From Saxidomus purpurata (taxonomy: Eukaryota > Mollusca > Bivalvia > Venerida > Veneridae): a stretch of 64,000 bases of DNA. Positions 26,522 to 36,344 of this stretch are shown one piece after another. The stretch covers positions 2,827,167-2,891,166 of the forward strand of contig JAFMSR010000001.1 in the NCBI GenBank assembly GCA_022818135.1, in the 5' to 3' direction. Position numbers and translations under genes: made by a program. A model generated the notes under the pieces. It was not told the origin of the DNA. It was given only the letters and a program-made list of their open reading frames with translations, and did not search any database. How positions within the stretch are numbered: position 1 is the first letter of the stretch; every line of letters starts with the position of its first letter.

Positions 26522-28096
26522 GGGAACTGCTGGGAGATACTGTGTTCCGATGGACATGTTTTAGTCAACGGCTCCTGCATAAATGAATACGAAACGTATG
26601 CTAACCTACTGTACGAAATTACATACAAATATGCACTGTCGGACAGTTTTGGTACCAATTGCGACGATATGATAGCCGTAAATATTTCTGACGTATGTAA
26701 AAGCGTCGAAAGAATGGTCAAAGAAACTGTATTTAGTAAAAGTACTTCTTTTTCGTTTCACTCATGCGCAATATTCGCGGATATGGAGTGTTCAAAGGAT
26801 TTTATTGCAGCAAAAGCAATTGGTTCACATTTAGAAATATCTTTAATGGTAATGGTCGAATTCACTAAAGAGTTAACTGCAGTTGAGAAAGCTTTTGTTG
26901 GTTCGTTGACTCAGACTATTGATCATAATGTTGGACATGTGTATGTTTGTAGCTGGAGACTTACACCTTTGAGTAAAACTATGAGGAAAATGATACAGCC
27001 ACTTTGTAGGTTTAAAATCATGTATGTCACAAAGGATTTGACGGTTTGGAAAATGACATATGTAAACAAGTTATTGACCTGTCCACAGATTGAGTTTCTA
27101 GAAGACGAATTTACTTTTGACAATACGTCGGAAACAGTTTTACTCAATGACGGTAAAATTCAAATAGAACATTTCATTATAAAAGACGGGCGCGTGAGAA
27201 TATGCATTGAGGATTTGAACAAAAACTTACAAATAGCTATCCAAGTAACGACTCTTCAACGTATCTACAAACTGGTTGACAATATTTGTTCTATTCTTTC
27301 CTTACTTTGCCTCTTATTGACATTCATCACGTATTGTCTTTTCCCATCTCTCCAGACAGTTCCTGGTTTGAACAATATGAGCTTAACATTTTCACTTTTC
27401 TTCGCGCAGCTAACATTAAAGCTAGGCATCTGGCAACCAACCGATTCCATACTGTGTCCTGTATTTGGTATTCTGATTCATTTCTTTTGGTTGGCAACCT
27501 TTTGTTCTATGAATGTATGTTCCTATCACATGAGCCGTGTTTTCAGTGCAGTGACAGTCATGCATTCTATATTTAACTCCAGAACAAGGGTCAAGTACCT
27601 GTTGTACACGTACATGTCACCAAGTGCTGTTATCTTGTTAACAACTGGCACTCATATGATTATATCAAAGGGGATTTCATTCGGATATGGCAAAACCGTT
27701 TGCTTTTTGACAGATACAGTAACAGATATTGTAGCGTTTCTATGCCCATGCGTTCTCGTTTTTCTTACCAATGTTGTGTTTTTCTTGAAGACAAGTCTTT
27801 TCATTCGAAAGACTATTGGAAATCCTATGCTCCGTAGACCCAATGATAGGCAAGATTTCTTGATCTATTTGCGGCTATGGACCCTGCTTGGTGTCACGTG
27901 GCCACTTCTAATTATTGACGCCATTTCGGATATATCCGTGTTCTCCTATATTGCTCTCGGCTTTACCACATTGCAGGGAGTGTTCATTTTTATCTCCTTT
28001 GTCTGCAACAGAAGGGTTTATGGCATGTACAAGAAGTTGTTTTTCGCTAGAGTCGAACATTCCACTACCGGAAGAAGTTATTATGGTAACACATAG
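26522..28096 (+). CDS. Methuselah-like/family-B GPCR, exon 2 (stalk and 7TM)
   Basis: This exon encodes residues 662-1185. It opens with a cysteine pair module (CWEILCSDGHVLVNGSC), then a stalk of about 230 residues ending in GRVRICIEDL, which resembles the segment before helix 1 in Methuselah-like receptors. Seven helices follow at about 911-936, 946-966, 971-1001, 1019-1044, 1058-1084, 1108-1131 and 1134-1158. Family-B marks are the helix-3/loop-2 cysteines (SILCPVF and KTVCFLT), LLGVTWPL in helix 6 and LQGVFIFISFVCNRRVY in helix 7. No HL(S/T) GPS autoproteolysis motif is seen, so this is closer to Methuselah-like than to classical adhesion GPCRs. The cytoplasmic tail is short (about 27 residues). 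Translation stops at TAG 28094. Coupling and ligand are unknown. Confidence 0.92.
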   Translation, partial: GNCWEILCSDGHVLVNGSCINEYETYANLLYEITYKYALSDSFGTNCDDMIAVNISDVCKSVERMVKETVFSKSTSFSFHSCAIFADMECSKDFIAAKAIGSHLEISLMVMVEFTKELTAVEKAFVGSLTQTIDHNVGHVYVCSWRLTPLSKTMRKMIQPLCRFKIMYVTKDLTVWKMTYVNKLLTCPQIEFLEDEFTFDNTSETVLLNDGKIQIEHFIIKDGRVRICIEDLNKNLQIAIQVTTLQRIYKLVDNICSILSLLCLLLTFITYCLFPSLQTVPGLNNMSLTFSLFFAQLTLKLGIWQPTDSILCPVFGILIHFFWLATFCSMNVCSYHMSRVFSAVTVMHSIFNSRTRVKYLLYTYMSPSAVILLTTGTHMIISKGISFGYGKTVCFLTDTVTDIVAFLCPCVLVFLTNVVFFLKTSLFIRKTIGNPMLRRPNDRQDFLIYLRLWTLLGVTWPLLIIDAISDISVFSYIALGFTTLQGVFIFISFVCNRRVYGMYKKLFFARVEHSTTGRSYYGNT

Positions 28097-28099
28097 AGC

Positions 28100-28845
28100 A
28101 AACATTTAACCCTGGCTGCACGTAATTTTGCATTATACATTTTTGTTAAGATAACGCGTATTAGTTCAATCTATATTAAGGAGAAGCACCGAACTTTTTA
28201 TCACCTTTGGGGATGCCTTAAAAAACATCCCTGCAAGTATGGACCACATACAGTGCTAGTCTGCTTTATACATGTACTTTTTTGTTACGCTAATTAATTC
28301 AATCTATATAAAGGAAAATCCACAAAACTTCTTTCTCACTTTGAAGAATGACAATTTTTGTTGTCAGATTCTATATAACGTATGTTGTGTTGTATTTTTT
28401 CATAAAACTGGCATTAAGTAGGGAAGATTTATCATATCCTATTTAACTTAACTATTTTATAAAAAGCAGTTATTATTTGTTTTGTATTTATGAAACTTTT
28501 GTTATATGCAACAAATTTAGTCAAGAATGAGTCTTACATTAGATTTGATGGTATACCTTTAATATAAATAAGATCAAACATTTTCGCACCAAGGGAACAT
28601 TTGCGCCTCATATAGTAGGTCGCGATCGGGATTACGCTTTTACGGCTTTGTGTTATCTTTTAACATTCATATAGGAATCGAGCTAATATAGACTACCGTG
28701 TACTTCAGCGGTAAAAGTTAAGATCTGGGGAAAATAAGATCATATTATGTTTCCTTGGTATTTATATGAATGTAAGCGCAATCCCGACCACGAGCTCCTG
28801 TGTTGAGACTGACTTCTTTTAAAAGTTGTTGTCAGATTTAATATA
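28100..28845 (+). repeat. Receptor 3' flank with a MITE-free paralogue of repeat A
   Basis: From about 28358 to 28500 the sequence parallels 28833-29160: GTTGTCAGATT, then ATATAACGTATGTTGTGTTG and a TCATAAAA(C/A)T block. The single ATATAA at 28373-28378 marks where the MITE sits in the other copy. Two near-repeats of AATTCAATCTATAT (about 28166 and 28298) show a further local duplication. The receptor 3' UTR should lie in the first part, but no end point is clear. Confidence 0.55.
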
Positions 28846-28846
28846 A

Positions 28847-29012
28847 TACGGCGCCCGTGAAGTGACATGTGATACATTATTTTTTACGAAATCTTATTTC
28901 GTTTAAACGAAATGTTATTTAGTTTCTACGAAATCTTATTTCGTGTCTACGAAATGTTTTTCATTTTTACGAAATAAAACAATGTATCACATGACACGTC
29001 ACGGGCACCGTA
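28847..29012. mobile_element. Complete 166-bp foldback MITE with ATATAA target duplication
   Basis: Ends TACGGCGCCCGTGA and TCACGGGCACCGTA are inverted repeats that continue through (A/G)TGACA(T/C)GTGATACATT. The centre alternates ACGAAAT with ATTTCGT. ATATAA flanks it at 28841-28846 and 29013-29018, and a paralogous sequence at 28373-28378 carries one ATATAA with no element. Confidence 0.88.
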
Positions 29013-29755
29013 ATATAACGTATGTTGTGTTATGTTTTCATAAAATTTTCATAAAGTAGGAAATAGTGTATCATGTTTTATCTAACTGTACCGTATTATA
29101 GAGAACTGTTGTTATGTTTTTGTGTTGTAATATACAATGTATTTATGAAGCTATGCTGTGTTGCGCTATGTTTTGTGTTGCTGTGATGCACAGAACTGTG
29201 CTGTTTTGTGTTTTGGTGTATATTGTGTTGCGATCTACTCTGCTATACAAGTTGTGATGTGTCGCGTTGCGCAATGTATAAGTTAGTTTTAATATACTTC
29301 AAAGAAACGTGACATTGATTGCTTACAGGAATTTGAAAATCTTTGTAGATGGTTGCCATAGGAGATATTACTACGAAATCGTTTGAAACTTAGCAGGCGG
29401 TTTCTGGAAAGCATACATTTAAATAATTTTAACTTTCAGATAATAAGTCGGCGAAAATGAAGTGATCCCTGGGACAAGACAAATGTTTACCCCGTGAATA
29501 TAATTTCATTGGTCAATATTTGTTCACCAAATAACTCTCAGCTCACTGAGCTGCATTACGTGACATTATGTTTTGTCATGTCTTGCTATGTAACGTTATA
29601 ATTTATTATAGTGTAATATGTAACAAATCCAAGTTATGGTTCTTGAAAAAAATATGACATTTGATTTTGATATTGTAACTTTAATCATATTGATATTATG
29701 AAAATAAAATAGAACAATTTTTGATTTGTCGAGTTTTCTTCGAAACAGAAATCGA
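28847..29755 (+). repeat. Dispersed repeat A, copy 2
   Basis: Same orientation and order as 1-955, with scattered substitutions and short indels (for example the reading frame at 494-697 of copy 1 is broken here). Just beyond it, 29757-29790 begins a tRNA A-box-like stretch (GCGGCCGGACATCTCAGTCG) similar to the one at 1573. Confidence 0.75.
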
Positions 29756-29819
29756 GAAAATGTGGGAGCGGCCGGACATCTCAGTCGGGAGATCATTCGC
29801 GGTGTAAGCACATTTTTCT

Positions 29820-30190
29820 CACCGTGCAGTAGCATAGGGACCGGTTTGGCGTAACCAACTGCGTATGCGCGGTGGCCATTTTGAATGACGTGAAAGCAGG
29901 TGCGCGCTGGCCATGTTAAATGACATCTCCGAAATTGCGCGGCGGCCATTTTGAATATAATATAAGACAGATATTATTATTTAATCAATGTATCATAGCA
30001 ATTTATACAATTAGCTGTTGTTAACAAATTTTACCTTTCACTGTCTTGGACCGGGATGTTCTTTATGTACATAATTATAATACACGTTGCGAAACGCAAG
30101 CTTTCTGCCATTTACTATCATGGATCTTCTAGGGCTATGGCATCTGAAAATATTTGCCTCTTTGGTTGTACAGTTTGGTGGTTTTCATTG
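29820..30190 (-). pseudogene. Degenerate partial copy of the HExxH-carrying repeat
   Basis: The reverse complement matches about 39080-39430: a CATGCCATAGCC...GAAGATC block, CGTGTATTATAA(T/A)TATGTAC, ACATCCCGGTCC, the ATGGCCGCC(G)CG stretch and the TTGG(T)...CCAAACCGG border. Relative to the other copy the protease frame is broken by a small deletion and has stops after the EDH/EDP position. It is a decayed remnant, not a gene. Confidence 0.65.
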
Positions 30191-30271
30191 TCCAACTTTG
30201 TATCATTATTAATTTGAACTTGATCTGATAATCTTATTCTATGAAATTATTAGAATACATATTTGAAAATA

Positions 30272-30297
30272 AAACGTCTGGCAGGATCTGGCTCTGC
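30272..30297. other. Perfect 8-bp stem-loop TCTGGCAG/CTGCCAGA
   Basis: TCTGGCAG and CTGCCAGA are perfect inverted copies around a nine-base loop, with a further CTGCCAGACG copy at about 30314. This is probably an internal structural piece of the surrounding repeat. Confidence 0.5.
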
Positions 30298-30380
30298 CAG
30301 ACAATATCAATCTCTGCCAGACGCTGCCTGTTTATAAGATATATATGATATGAGGAAGCCCATAACAAAATATAAATAGC

Positions 30381-30604
30381 AACTGAATGAACATGTATGA
30401 CACGCATTGACAGTTGAAATGACAAAATATAAATGAACTGTCTGGACATGTTCAACATGCATTGACAGTCAAAAGCCAATTTGCATAGTATTATTCCAAC
30501 TGTATGAACATGTATAACACGCATTGACAGTTGAAATGGAAAAACATAAATGAACTGTTTGGACACGTATAACATGCACAGTCAAAGCCACTTTGCATAG
30601 TATT
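30381..30604 (+). repeat. 117-bp tandem repeat, two units
   Basis: Units starting AACTG(A/T)ATGAACATGTAT at 30381 and 30498 each contain CACGCATTGACAGTT and end CAAAGCCA(A/C)TTTGCATAGTATTATT. AACTGT...ACAGTT makes each half-unit able to fold. Related half-units reappear at 35215-35460, on the far side of the transposon nest. Confidence 0.7.
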
Positions 30605-30607
30605 ATT

Positions 30608-30632
30608 GGCGCCGCCGATGACGGCGGCGGCC
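30608..30632. other. GC-rich palindrome at the left edge of the transposon nest
   Basis: GGCGCCGCCGATGACGGCGGC is a strong hairpin in otherwise AT-rich DNA. A second GGCGCC occurs at about 35183 beside a related AATAGTTT block, so it may mark paired ends of a larger insertion (30608-35190). The pairing is weak, and this boundary is tentative. Confidence 0.35.
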
Positions 30633-30887
30633 TATTATGGAATAGTTTTTCCGGAAGTACATGCTAGGAGCGGTTATTAGAATGCGAAGAAAAATGGTTT
30701 TAACTGTATGCTAAAATAATACGAAATAGACATTAAAATATTGATTATACACATTTCCTTCATTAAAACGTAATTGTTTAATTGTAATGTTCCTTTTTAT
30801 ATCTTTTAGAAAAAATACGAAAAAACTTCTCCCTTATCAGTTTTGCAAAATTATAATATCAGCTTATTTTTTACCACGTGCTTTAAA

Positions 30888-30960
30888 GTCAGTCTCCGTG
30901 GTGTAGTGGGTAAGCTGATGACCGCCTAATTTTACGAGTGGAGTTCAAATCCCGGTCAAA
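30888..30960 (+). mobile_element. tRNA-like SINE head
   Basis: An A-box-like TGGTGTAGTGGGTAAGC and a B-box-like GAGTTCAAATCCC are spaced about 30 bases apart, as in a tRNA. The anticodon arm does not fold well, so this is better read as a decayed SINE head or pseudo-tRNA than as a tRNA gene. Confidence 0.4.
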
Positions 30961-31473
30961 CCCAATTTTTTAAAATAATTTTTCTTCCGTTTTTTTTTCA
31001 GCTTTAAAACCACCATGACTTTAAATGTTTTCTGCAAATATTCATAAATTTTTTCATTCGAATCAAACTAATAATGATTGTTTATCAAAAAGCTAATTCT
31101 AGCTATTTAACGCCACCCATGTACATTACTTGAGAACGTATAAAAATTGAGAAGCATTAATTTTGATTAATTTTACAGATTAAACATGAAAATAAAATTA
31201 ATGCTACCTTCACACACTAGGATTTGTCTTACGAATCCTTACGTATGGCACAAATTCGTAAAAGTACACGGATCATTACGATTTGGTCACTTTTATGAGT
31301 TAATACGATGTATTTACGGCAAAAATCTACGATTGCTTCCGAGTTACCACGGATAAATACGAGCAAAACAAGCTTTTTGTGGATTGCTACGAGTATGTTA
31401 CGGAATTTTACGATTCATCTAAATAAAACTTTTACGTGTAAATTACTACCTGTTAACGTGTTGTTACGAATAA

Positions 31474-31689
31474 ATGCGAGTTAGTTACAACTATTTACGA
31501 GTCCATATGTTTTTTTTGCAAAAAAGTATGCAATTCTCTATGTATCATTCGACAACTGACATCCAGCGAGACAACATGGCATATGAGAGAAACAGATTGC
31601 AGTCATATCAACGATTTCTGCAATTGCTCCTTGCACTAGCTCAGAGGGAAGAGGAAGATGTCCAACAGCAAATAGATAACCTTACCTAA
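31474..31689 (+). CDS. Small open frame between the TACGA arrays, possible transposase remnant
   Basis: The last 45 or so codons (from about 31554) lack the TACGA motif and look protein-like: they encode a polar, helix-prone segment containing LQSYQRFLQLLLALAQREEE and end QQQIDNLT. The first 25 codons overlap the repeat array and are probably not real. It could be a captured exon or the residue of a transposase N-terminus. No family is recognised and no splice partners were found, so function is left open. Confidence 0.25.
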   Translation: MRVSYNYLRVHMFFLQKSMQFSMYHSTTDIQRDNMAYERNRLQSYQRFLQLLLALAQREEEDVQQQIDNLT

Positions 31690-32382
31690 ATCCTAAAGTA
31701 TACGTATGTATTCGTAAAGTTGTCGTAACTATACGTATAGTGCTCGTAATAATTCTTAACAATCCGTAAAGCCACTGTAACACGACGTGAATGAAATCGT
31801 AAACATCACTTAAGCACTCGTTATAGTCCGTAAACAAACGTAAACTAACCGTAACAAATCGTAAAGCAAATTGTTTACGCGACAATTACGGATTCTTGCG
31901 AGTAGTTTACGGAGGGTTACATGTTGTTGCGACCGGTTTACGATACTGACGGATTGTTACAAGTTATTTACGAGTTATGTACGGAAATGTTATCCGTGGA
32001 CAATCGCAAGAAAATTTTTGACATGTCAAAAAAATTGCCTCTACTTTCACGGATCCTCACGTGTGTTTGCGAGTTGTGACGAGTTATTAACGGATACCAA
32101 CGAGTTATGTACGGATGCTTGCGATTGACTACAAGTTGGCAATCCGTAAGGACTCGTAAGAAAAAACCGTGTCGTCACCTTGGCGCAAAAAGTACTGTAA
32201 CTGACTTTTTGAAAATTTTACAGGAGACACAAAAAACTGATTTGTTTATATCCAGTAAATCTTTTCATATATATATACTATACTGACGTGTGAAGTTAGT
32301 ATTTATTATGTTTTTTTATGTTACATATTCTTTGTCACTTACATGACTCTTTGCGCTAACTTTATTAAACGTAAAAAGTCAT

Positions 32383-32396
32383 GTAAGTGCACTTAC
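32383..32396. other. Subterminal palindrome GTAAGTGCACTTAC, left
   Basis: A perfect 14-bp palindrome, followed by CA(G)AGTTTTTGC(A/T)C, located 211 bp from the left end of the inner element. The matching copy lies 192 bp from the right end. Placement near both ends suggests a transposase-binding site. Confidence 0.6.
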
Positions 32397-32794
32397 CAGA
32401 GTTTTTGCACTAACTTTTTAACTGAAAGTTATATAACTTACAGTATATCATACACATTATGAAATTGCTGTGAAGATAGCTATAACATAACTGTAGTTAA
32501 AAATTGTGTTCATTATGGATTTACAAATCAGTTATTACATTTGAAAATATTAATTGAACAAAAATAAACCAATTTTTAACATTAATTGATTTGGAACAGT
32601 AACACACAAATTATAGACTGGAGTAACTGATTGAAGATTTCAATTAAGAAGCCGAAAAGAATCTCCTTTCTGCAACATCAACAGTGTTTGCAAAACTTGA
32701 TCATACAGTTACATTATTAAATCTTCAAATGGGTGTCAAAGTAAATGCATACTTCATTTTGTAGCCACAAGTGAAAATAATTACTTTTATTTTA

Positions 32795-33165
32795 TGTTTT
32801 ACAGTGAATTATAGAATTTTCATGGTGAAATAAAAGTGTTGATCTGCATTTTTGAAACTGTAATGTCTTACCATTTTTATTTCACTGTTTTCATTTGTTC
32901 TACATTTTCTGATGATTCTGCGCTTTTCGATTATTTATAGAAGCAAACTCAACAAAAGTAGTGTTTAAACCGTAAAATAAGCAGAAAAATTGTAGGTATA
33001 GATGCAATTACATACATTTTCTAACGTTAATTTCACTTGTGAACACCAAAAATAATTATTTTCACTCATGACTGCGCCTATAGTGAAAATATCACTTTTG
33101 GTGCCCACTCAGCAAAATTATAACATGCTATTACACCAAAACCAACAATTATCTTCTATTTCATG
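32795..33165. repeat. Dispersed element copy with TTGGTGTTCACGAG-type motifs
   Basis: Matches 36565-37010 in the same orientation: GTGAATTATAGA, TTACCATTTTTATTT, TAATTTCACT(T/C)GTGAACACC, ATATCACTTTTGGTGCCCAC and CCAACAATTATC. It is located inside the inner TIR element, so it is a third level of nesting or an internal part of that family. Confidence 0.65.
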
Positions 33166-34850
33166 TTCCAAAATTAAAATGAATCTCAATCTTTCACAGA
33201 AATAACCCATTTTTATATATTGATTGGATATCTAAAACTGCATGGGATAACGTCCATGTTTGACATCATATAGTTATGACATCATTGATGTTTTAACCTT
33301 TTTACTACTAACGTCAAAATTGTAAATTACGTCAAGTGTTTCAAAATAACAAAGTGAACATTTAAACTTCGTCTCAAAAGGCGTGTCTTAGTAATTGTGG
33401 CTTATAATTGACACCAGAAGAGTAAATCATATTTTTTTATAATTCTTCACTTTGCAACAAATCATAAGATGCAATAAATTTTTGCTACAATTGTTAAGTC
33501 TGAAAATCAACTTCAGTATAGATCTATGCCAAATTTTTAAAAAGAAAATCCCAATTTGAAATGTACAACTGACAGAAGATGTTGTATTCTTTTCTTTTAG
33601 ATGCTAAGTAATATACATTTTTCATTTTCATATTTAGTCATTTGCCAAAAGTTAATTTAATTATTAAAAGCAGAAATTTGCCCTTTATTTTTATAATACA
33701 ATATTTTGAAATTGTTTAATATGTTTTATAAAAATAATTTAAGTCGTTTAATTTCTATTAATGACATTACAGAAACCAACAATATTCTAGATGGTAATAT
33801 GTCTCTGAATTTATTTATGGAAATAACCTTTTCCTGGTATGACAGTCAGATAATCTCCTAAAGAACAGCTTGTGTTGTATAGTTATTTTAGCAACATCAA
33901 AGATTCAGTAATAAATGCTACATAGTCAATATCATTAATCAGTCCTGTGATGACGAGAGATTTTGTTGAATTCAGCGGAAACACAAGGAAAAGTAACAGG
34001 TCCAAGTATTCTCGGGATTGTTTTCACTTCAGCCATTTCATCATTTTGAATCTGGCACTAACCTTTAGCCTTCTCAATATTGCATCACATATAACATGGA
34101 CGGAACGGAGGCACATCATGTCATATGATTTTAATGAGCAGAAAATTGACAAATAATGGACATTAATTGAAGACATTCAGTGAATTGTAAATATGTTTAA
34201 TCTGGAATTGCACCTTTTTTTGTTAATCAATTAAAAGTTTTGTTGCATGAAATGAATAGGCATTGATCAGTCATAAATTGTTTTAACAATTTTGATAATT
34301 TCATCTAACTAAACAAAGGTCAGAAACAACACTATCAATAATACTATTCCTTAGTTAGCTCTGCATATATTTATGGCTATATCTCATACATTGTTGCACC
34401 CGCATGGAAAACTATAAAATCTAGACAGGAATAGATAACAAATACAGTGTCAAACTATTGTCGTCAATATTGCGCTCTTGTCATCAACTACTGGTGATGT
34501 CATCATGTTCAATATCAGAAATAATTTTGTTTACACAAGTGCTAATGACTGGAATGATAGATATGCACTTATTTAAACAATTTATTACATGTATAACTTT
34601 ATTTCCAAAACCTTTCAGAATAGGCCTAAAATAGGCATTTGGCACTCAATATAGTATACAACAATATGCCCAAAATAGGCCCATGGCCCAGAAGTGGTTT
34701 AGTCAAGCTTTGTTGATTTTTTACATGAAGGTCAACAATTGACATAATTGTATGTAAAGGTAATGTAAACAATAACTATCTTGTCGTTATGATGGTCTCA
34801 GTAGCAAAAAATTACAAAAAATTAAAAAGATTTTCAGTGCAAAAACTCAA

Positions 34851-34864
34851 GTAAGTGCACTTAC
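34851..34864. other. Subterminal palindrome GTAAGTGCACTTAC, right
   Basis: The same perfect 14-bp palindrome as at 32383, again followed by CACAGTTTTTGCTCC, so the two copies are in direct rather than mirrored orientation relative to their flanks. Confidence 0.6.
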
Positions 34865-35214
34865 CACAGTTTTTGCTCCAACTAAATTTGAAGTTCAGTT
34901 ACGTGTTTTCACTTTTTTGGCAAAAAAGGTATTTTTCATAAAAACAGCTTCCAAACTTTAATGACTTATGAAAATTGATATGTGTAACCTAAAAATGCCA
35001 AAAAGTGATTTTCGCAAAAAATGTCAGTTACATGACTTTTTGCTCCAAGGTGACGGTGTGTGCGAAGGGGGTATAAAACAGGGGTGTTGCAGTATAACAA
35101 AATCGTTATACGTTTTTGTCAGGCTACATTGCGATATGCAAAAACCGTATAACTAATAAATGTTGAAATAGAAACTATTTTCGGCGCCCTTTGATGCTTT
35201 GCATCAATGGTATT

Positions 35215-35460
35215 CTTGTACCAACTGTATGAACACGTATGACACGCATGAACAGTTGAGTCAGGCTAGTCATATATAAATATATGAACATGAAATATGA
35301 TAAACACGCATTGACAGTCAAAAATGGTCCGAAAAATATATATAGTAAGCATCAACTGTATGATCATGTATGGCACGCATGAACAGTTGAGTCGAGCTAA
35401 ACATAGATTAACTGTATGGACATGTATGACACATGCAGGGACAGATAGAATTGACCAATA
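35215..35460 (+). repeat. Right-hand continuation of the 117-bp repeat family
   Basis: Half-units ACTGTATGAACACGTATGAC, CACGCAT(T)GACAGT and ACTGTATGGACATGTATGAC match the units at 30381-30604. The transposon nest therefore sits inside an older tandem-repeat block. Confidence 0.6.
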
Positions 35461-36120
35461 AATTAATGGCTAGATATTCATGTATACACTGCATGATGGC
35501 GTATACATTTTATAAAACTGTATGGAACATATGATCGGTTCTATTGAAGTGTTAGACCCTATCAAATTTGATGTAAATTCGCCGTCATCTTTTATCAATA
35601 AAAAGTTTCATCATGTGACGTGTCAGACAAATAATACCCTAGACACATGTATATTCTGTAGACAAACATTTCTCTCGCTGTCCGTATGATGAATATATAA
35701 ATAATGTAAAAGTCTAGGCTACATGTTTGTCACAGCTAAAATATGATAAATGATTACTTACGTTGTGAAATTTTCAAATGCTGATCATTCTGTTCGTAAG
35801 TATAACACATTTTGTGCAAGTCTATGAAAAGTAATCTCAGTAAAAAATAAATTAATATTTTTCATTTCTTTCCTCTCAAGATTACATGTTTATGTGTTCA
35901 GCTTTAACATATTTCCATTTCTAAAATTTTGTTCCGCAAAAATAATTGCTCCTGAAATAGTAGAACAAGGCAAGTAGCTTATTGATATGAACTCCATCCA
36001 TTGCTAAAAATACTGAAAGGAAACGAATGTTAAAATTATTTCTGCTATGAATAAATATTCACGGAATTCTGGACTTCAGCAGTTAAAATTCTATTTCCTT
36101 CGTTCACATTCTCATTGAAA

Positions 36121-36344
36121 CTAATAATTGTCTAGTTGCAGAAGAAATTCTGAATTCGTAACGATTTCTGTTCGCTGAGCTTTGCATTCATCTGCAAAGT
36201 GTGGAATGTTCTTATCGGGGTTTCTTGGAGTGACCGAAAAATGACTTAAATCATCCATATCTGAGTAAACAATATTTGCCTCAGGCTGGTCGTCCAAAAC
36301 TGGTTTCAAGTTAAGTCTGTTCTTCCAGAACACCGTGGCTCCGC
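36121..36344 (-). CDS. Orphan terminal coding exon, family unknown
   Basis: The minus strand opens after GGTACAG|GC and runs in one frame to TAG at 36121-36123, giving about 74 residues beginning GATVFWKNRLNLKPV and ending LLQLDNY. The composition is protein-like: polar, with balanced acidic and basic residues. An NIVYSDMDDL tyrosine motif would suit a cytoplasmic tail of a receptor. There is no ATG in this frame; the first candidate residue is a GTG codon, so it must be spliced to an upstream exon (higher coordinates), which I could not find within the window. It could be a captured or orphaned exon. I do not recognise the protein. Confidence 0.4.

Larger units (their letters stand above)
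32173..35055. mobile_element. Inner 2883-bp TIR element with GTGT target duplication
   Basis: Terminal repeats CGTCACCTTGGCGCAAAAAG and CCGTCACCTTGGAGCAAAAAG (second as reverse complement) extend with TGTAACTGAC and TTTTTG for about 50 bp. GTGT flanks both sides (32169-32172, 35056-35059). Removing the element and one GTGT restores the outer element's CCGTGTGTGCGAAGG end, which pairs with its left end. Two subterminal direct copies of a perfect 14-bp palindrome lie inside. No transposase frame survives, so it is non-autonomous. Confidence 0.85.
31207..35068. mobile_element. Outer TIR element with TACGA arrays, interrupted by a second element
   Basis: The left end CCTTCACACACTAGG then TTTGTCTTACGAATCCTTACG is matched by the reverse complement of the right end, CCTTCGCACACACGG then TTTTTTCTTACGAGTCCTTACG. 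The right end is split by the inner element at 32173-35055. Inside are three blocks of densely spaced TTACGAGT, CGGAT and TACGA motifs: 31220-31505 forward, 31690-31870 reversed, 31870-32150 forward again. Without the insert the element is about 980 bp, non-autonomous, with one small open frame. No clean target duplication was seen. I do not recognise the superfamily. Confidence 0.7.

Noticed and set aside
30888..30960. Functional tRNA gene
   Set aside because: A and B boxes are present but the anticodon arm does not fold; scored as a SINE head.
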